A stretch of DNA of 26,148 nt from JAJXWB01 sp047605445 (GTDB lineage: Bacteria > Pseudomonadota > Alphaproteobacteria > Rhizobiales > Beijerinckiaceae): assembly GCA_047605445.1 (NCBI GenBank), contig JASGFP010000052.1:1-26148 (forward strand). Reading direction: 5' to 3'. Positions 23,645-26,148 of the stretch are shown piece by piece. The notes below the pieces were generated by a model. That model made no database searches and was not told where the DNA came from. It saw nothing but the letters and a program-made list of their open reading frames with translations. The translations under genes were made by a program, and so were the position numbers. Position 1 is the first letter of the stretch, and each line of letters opens with the position of its first letter.

Positions 23645-24103
23645 TTGGACGCCGCCCCGCCGCCGATCATCATCTCGGTCCCCGCAGACGCGCAGATGAC
23701 CGCGATCCAGATCCCGAAGGACTGGATTCTCGACGGCGAGCCGCAGGCGAAAAGCGCCGTGCTCTCGCGGTCCGCGGACGGCATGGCCGTCACAGTGGTC
23801 TGGGAGACGACGAAGGGTCGGTTCCGCTGGTATTTCAACATCGACGAGACGGTGAGCGTGATCGACGGCGAAGTCTTCGTGACCGACGAAAAAAATGTCG
23901 AGCGCCGTCTCGGTCCGGGCGACGTCGCCTATTTTCCGGGCGGATCGTGGAGCACATGGCGCGTACCTGGCCACCTGCGGAAAATCGCCTTCATCCGGCA
24001 CGGCGTATCCGGTCCGGCGGCGCTCGTGGCGCGGGTCTGGGACTGGTGTGCGGGCTGGTTCGCCCCGGCGCCCCCGGCCGCGTCAGCCGCCGCGAAGTCC
24101 TGA
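23645..24103 (+). CDS. DUF861-type cupin protein
   Basis: 152 residues. A single cupin barrel (about 45-125) carries VVWETTKGRFRWYFNIDETVSVI, GEVFVT, RLGPGDVAYFPGGSWSTWRV and IAFIRHG, the pattern of the Cupin_3/DUF861 family related to ureidoglycolate hydrolase-type and (S)-ureidoglycine-type cupins. The metal-binding His residues of canonical cupins are not obvious, so catalysis is uncertain. The start is TTG at 23645, with AGGAG six bases upstream; ATG at 23696 is the alternative and loses little of the fold. The C-terminus is a Trp-containing, then Pro/Ala-rich, tail. Confidence 0.82.
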   Translation: MDAAPPPIIISVPADAQMTAIQIPKDWILDGEPQAKSAVLSRSADGMAVTVVWETTKGRFRWYFNIDETVSVIDGEVFVTDEKNVERRLGPGDVAYFPGGSWSTWRVPGHLRKIAFIRHGVSGPAALVARVWDWCAGWFAPAPPAASAAAKS

Positions 24104-24105
24104 CC

Positions 24106-24134
24106 GGGACAAACAGGCGAACGGCGCCTATATC
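24106..24134 (+). promoter_or_regulatory. Candidate promoter upstream of the SHOCT gene
   Basis: GGGACA (24106-24111) and TATATC (24129-24134) are 17 bases apart and 39 bases before the ATG at 24173. The stretch is AT-rich relative to its surroundings and sits just after the cupin stop. Confidence 0.4.
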
Positions 24135-24172
24135 AGCCCCGCCGCTCCTGTCTGGCGGCGCGGGAGCCTGAC

Positions 24173-24433
24173 ATGCACACCTGGAGCTACGACACCGTCT
24201 GGTCCTGGCCGTTTCACGGCATAGGCCCGCTCGGCGCGCTGCTGATCGTCGTATTTCTCGCCTGGCTGCTGCTGCGCGACCGGCGCCCGCGCGAGGCGGC
24301 GGGCTGGAGCTGGCCGCAGCAACCCGGCCCGGCGGCCGAAAGCGCGCGCGACATACTCGACAAGCGCTACGCGCGGGGCGAGATCACGAAGGATCAGTAC
24401 GAGGCGATGAAGCGCGATCTCGCCGCGCCCTGA
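24173..24433 (+). CDS. Small SHOCT-domain membrane protein
   Basis: 86 residues. One TM helix (about 18-35, GALLIVVFLAWLLLRD) is followed by a Pro-rich linker and a C-terminal SHOCT domain (about 57-83, ARDILDKRYARGEITKDQY). SHOCT is a short oligomerisation-type domain found at the ends of many small membrane proteins, and its role is unknown. The ATG follows a GGGAG about 6 bases upstream (gcgcgggagcctgac). rpe begins 70 bases after its stop on the same strand. Confidence 0.85.
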   Translation: MHTWSYDTVWSWPFHGIGPLGALLIVVFLAWLLLRDRRPREAAGWSWPQQPGPAAESARDILDKRYARGEITKDQYEAMKRDLAAP

Positions 24434-24502
24434 GCGCGCATGGACTCGGCTTCGCCCCGCATGGTAACGCGGCGCGACGGGCTGCGCCCGGAAGGAAAGC
24501 TC

Positions 24503-25183
24503 ATGCGCAATATCCGCATCCTGCCCTCCATACTCTCGGCAGACTTCGCCGACCTCGGCGCCGATGTGTCCGCCTGCATCCAGGCTGGCGGCGACATGGT
24601 CCATGTCGACATCATGGACGGGCATTTCGTGCCCAACATCTCCTTCGGCCCGATGGTCGTGCAGGCGATCCGCAAATGCACGGACGCGCCGTTCGACACG
24701 CACCTGATGATCGCCCCCGCCGACCCCTACCTGGAAGCCTTCGCGAGAGCCGGCTCTGATATCATCACCGTGCATGCCGAAGCGGGCCCGCATCTCCACC
24801 GCTCGCTGCAGGCGATCCGCGCGCTCGGCAAGAAGGCCGGCGTTTCGCTCAACCCCGGCACGTCGGAAACGGCGATCGAGCATGTGATGGACATGGTCGA
24901 TCTCGTGCTCGTCATGAGCGTCAACCCGGGCTTCGGCGGCCAGAGTTTTATTCCCGGCGCGCTGGAGAAGATTTCGCGCGTCCGCGCCATGATCGCGGGG
25001 CGTCCCATCGCGCTGGAAGTCGACGGCGGCGTGACGCCGGACAATGCGGGCGCCGTCGCCGCCGCCGGCGCCGACTGGCTGGTGGCGGGCTCCGCCGCCT
25101 TCAAGGGCGGGCGCGGGCAGTATGCCGCCAACATCGCCGCGCTGCGGCAGGCCGCTGAAAGCGCGATCGGGCTCGCGGCCTGA
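24503..25183 (+). CDS. rpe: Ribulose-phosphate 3-epimerase
   Basis: 226-residue TIM barrel that interconverts ribulose 5-phosphate and xylulose 5-phosphate in the pentose phosphate and Calvin cycles. The metal/catalytic residues are present: His34 and Asp36 (HVDIMDG), His67 (DTHLM) and Asp174 (EVDGGV). The family signatures FVPNISFGP, MSVNPGFGGQSF and the C-terminal phosphate-binding AGSAAF are intact. The ATG at 24503 is preceded by AAGGAAAG 3-10 bases upstream; the in-frame ATG at 24440 adds 21 residues not typical of the family. purB and a secreted protein gene follow, an arrangement near purine genes seen in rhizobia. Confidence 0.96.
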   Translation: MRNIRILPSILSADFADLGADVSACIQAGGDMVHVDIMDGHFVPNISFGPMVVQAIRKCTDAPFDTHLMIAPADPYLEAFARAGSDIITVHAEAGPHLHRSLQAIRALGKKAGVSLNPGTSETAIEHVMDMVDLVLVMSVNPGFGGQSFIPGALEKISRVRAMIAGRPIALEVDGGVTPDNAGAVAAAGADWLVAGSAAFKGGRGQYAANIAALRQAAESAIGLAA

Positions 25184-25265
25184 CAATCGAGGCGGCAGGA
25201 GACAGAGCGCGCGCGTGAACCATTTCGCGCAAGCGATGCGAGTTGGACAAGCGAGCTGCGCCCAA

Positions 25266-25286
25266 AGGGGCGAACCTACCGCCCCT
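25266..25286 (+). terminator. Possible terminator hairpin after rpe
   Basis: AGGGGCG (25266-25272) pairs with CGCCCCT (25280-25286) around a 7-base loop, 83 bases past the rpe stop. It overlaps the last codons of the converging secreted-protein gene. Only a short CTTC follows, so it is weak by sequence. Confidence 0.35.
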
Positions 25287-25821
25287 CTTCCGCCAGCGGG
25301 CTTTGGCAGCGCGCCTCGTCGAGCGCGGCGCGAGCAGCTTCGTTGGTCGGATAGTTTCCTTTCCAGCAAGGCTCGCCGGGCGTGAGCGCGATCACCGTCA
25401 GCGCATTCCGGCTTTTGCCGCTCCCGGCGTCGGCGCCCTGGAAGCGCACGATCAATCCTTTCAGGCTTCCCCGCGAGGGTGCGGCGCCGCCGGCGAACAC
25501 CCATTCCACCATACCGTTCTTGTTGGCGAGGCCCGAGAAGCCGCCGACCGCCGTCATCGCCTGCCAGGTCGAATAGGACCTGCCGTCGAGTTTCACGAAC
25601 AGATGCTCGTAATCGGAACAGGACAGCAGTTTCGTGCTCACGCCCGCCACCGGCCCCTTGCAGGAAAATTCGCAGGATTCCGGCCCGTCATCGCCCGCCT
25701 TGCTGTGCGCGTAGGCGCACGCCTTCTTGTCGTTGACGCTGGTGTAGCGCGAAAGATCCGCCGCCTGCGCCACGCTGCCCGCGAGCACGCCCGCCAGCGC
25801 CGCAAATCCGATCCGTTTCAT
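25276..25821 (-). CDS. Secreted six-cysteine protein, function unknown
   Basis: 181 residues with a clear Sec signal peptide (MKRIGFAALAGVLAGSVAQA, cleaved about residue 20). The mature part has six cysteines (35, 50, 54, 68, 152 and 172), enough for three disulfides, suggesting a folded periplasmic or extracellular protein. The middle (about 66-130) has alternating hydrophobic strands typical of a small beta-rich domain. I do not recognise the family. The ATG at 25821 is chosen over 25833 because the signal peptide begins there and a GGGGCGAGG precedes it. It converges with rpe and is divergent from purB. Confidence 0.8.
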   Translation of the reverse strand: MKRIGFAALAGVLAGSVAQAADLSRYTSVNDKKACAYAHSKAGDDGPESCEFSCKGPVAGVSTKLLSCSDYEHLFVKLDGRSYSTWQAMTAVGGFSGLANKNGMVEWVFAGGAAPSRGSLKGLIVRFQGADAGSGKSRNALTVIALTPGEPCWKGNYPTNEAARAALDEARCQSPLAEEGR

Positions 25822-25911
25822 GCCTCGCCCCATCCGCGGGTCGAGACATTACGCCGGGCCCGGCGAGTCGGAAATGCCTGCAAAAAGTCGCGAGATCGTC
25901 CCGCGCGTTCT

Positions 25912-26017
25912 CCCGCCCCCTTGCGGGGAGGGCCGAGGTGGGGGTAGCCACAGGACGAATTTCGCAGGGTCGGCCCCGGTCGGCCCCCACCCCGGCTCCT
26001 CCCCGCAAGGGGGCGGG
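25912..26017. repeat. Large inverted repeat upstream of purB
   Basis: The left arm 25912-25943 (CCCGCCCCCTTGCGGGGAGG onward) and right arm 25985-26017 (ending TCCCCGCAAGGGGGCGGG) are nearly exact complements apart from one indel-sized difference, around a loop of about 41 bases. This is the type of C-rich CCCCTTGCGGGGAGG palindrome dispersed in Rhizobiales genomes. It ends 45 bases before the purB start. Confidence 0.82.
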
Positions 26018-26062
26018 CAGACGCCTTGCTTTCGCGGGCATGACAACGATGGGACGCAAGCC

Positions 26063-26148
26063 ATGATCCCCCGCTATTCCCGCCCCGAGATGGTCGCGAT
26101 CTGGGAGCCGCAGACGCGCTTCCGCATCTGGTTCGAGATCGAGGCCTA
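26063..26148 (+). CDS. purB: Adenylosuccinate lyase, N-terminal fragment cut by the window edge
   Basis: The 28 visible full codons read MIPRYSRPEMVAIWEPQTRF, then RIWFEIEA, which is the characteristic alphaproteobacterial PurB N-terminus. PurB catalyses two fumarate-releasing steps: SAICAR to AICAR in IMP synthesis, and adenylosuccinate to AMP. Only the beginning is present, so catalytic residues cannot be checked. GGGACG lies about 6 bases upstream of the ATG. Confidence 0.88.
   Translation, partial: MIPRYSRPEMVAIWEPQTRFRIWFEIEA

Noticed and set aside
1..26148. tRNA, rRNA, integrase or transposase genes
   Set aside because: I saw no tRNA cloverleaf elements, rRNA segments or mobile-element proteins on either strand, though a tRNA search program would be more sensitive.

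Overview
The window is GC-rich DNA, densely coded on both strands with short intergenic gaps. It looks chromosomal and most like a member of the alphaproteobacterial order Hyphomicrobiales (Rhizobiales). The support is a Usg-family gene, a map-radC pair, an rpe/purB neighbourhood, a branched-chain amino acid (liv) operon carrying a DUF6867-type membrane gene, and intergenic palindromic repeats of the kind common in that order. I cannot assign a genus from sequence alone. I see no rRNA, tRNA, CRISPR array, phage gene or transposase.

Layout. 1-150 is the 5' end of a minus-strand gene cut by the window edge. 239-4030 (plus) holds methionine aminopeptidase (map), radC and a membrane-bound GGDEF-EAL protein. 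4092-5055 holds usg (minus) and a DoxX-family gene (plus), divergent from each other. 5116-10619 (all minus) reads, in transcription order, MoxR-type ATPase (CoxD-like), VWA protein (CoxE-like), two XdhC/CoxI proteins, a molybdopterin-binding protein and a MocA-like nucleotidyltransferase, then a DUF892 ferritin-like gene. This is a maturation set for a molybdenum hydroxylase (CO dehydrogenase / xanthine dehydrogenase family), but the enzyme subunits themselves are not in the window.

10798-11895 (plus) is a PcaD-like alpha/beta hydrolase with a tail of about 100 residues that is almost entirely Lys/Ala/Arg and resembles histone H1; it is the most unusual protein here. 11924-13012 (minus) is a YeiH-family transporter. 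13171-21402 is a complete branched-chain-amino-acid-type ABC uptake locus: a Tat-exported binding protein (minus) diverges from livH, livM, livG, livF, a DUF6867 gene, a SAM methyltransferase and a second, Sec-exported binding protein (plus). Three of the gaps in this plus-strand operon, and the gap after its last gene, are occupied by palindromic repeats, one of which appears to supply the livF ribosome binding site.

21514-23549 (minus) holds a CcdA-type thiol transporter and a DadA-like FAD amino acid dehydrogenase. 23645-25183 (plus) holds a DUF861 cupin, a SHOCT-domain membrane protein and ribulose-phosphate 3-epimerase (rpe). 25276-25821 (minus) is a secreted six-cysteine protein that I do not recognise. 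26063 to the window edge (plus) is the start of purB.

All calls come from reading the sequence and its translations. No database search was run, so family names rest on recognised motifs and gene order. Residue positions were counted by hand.
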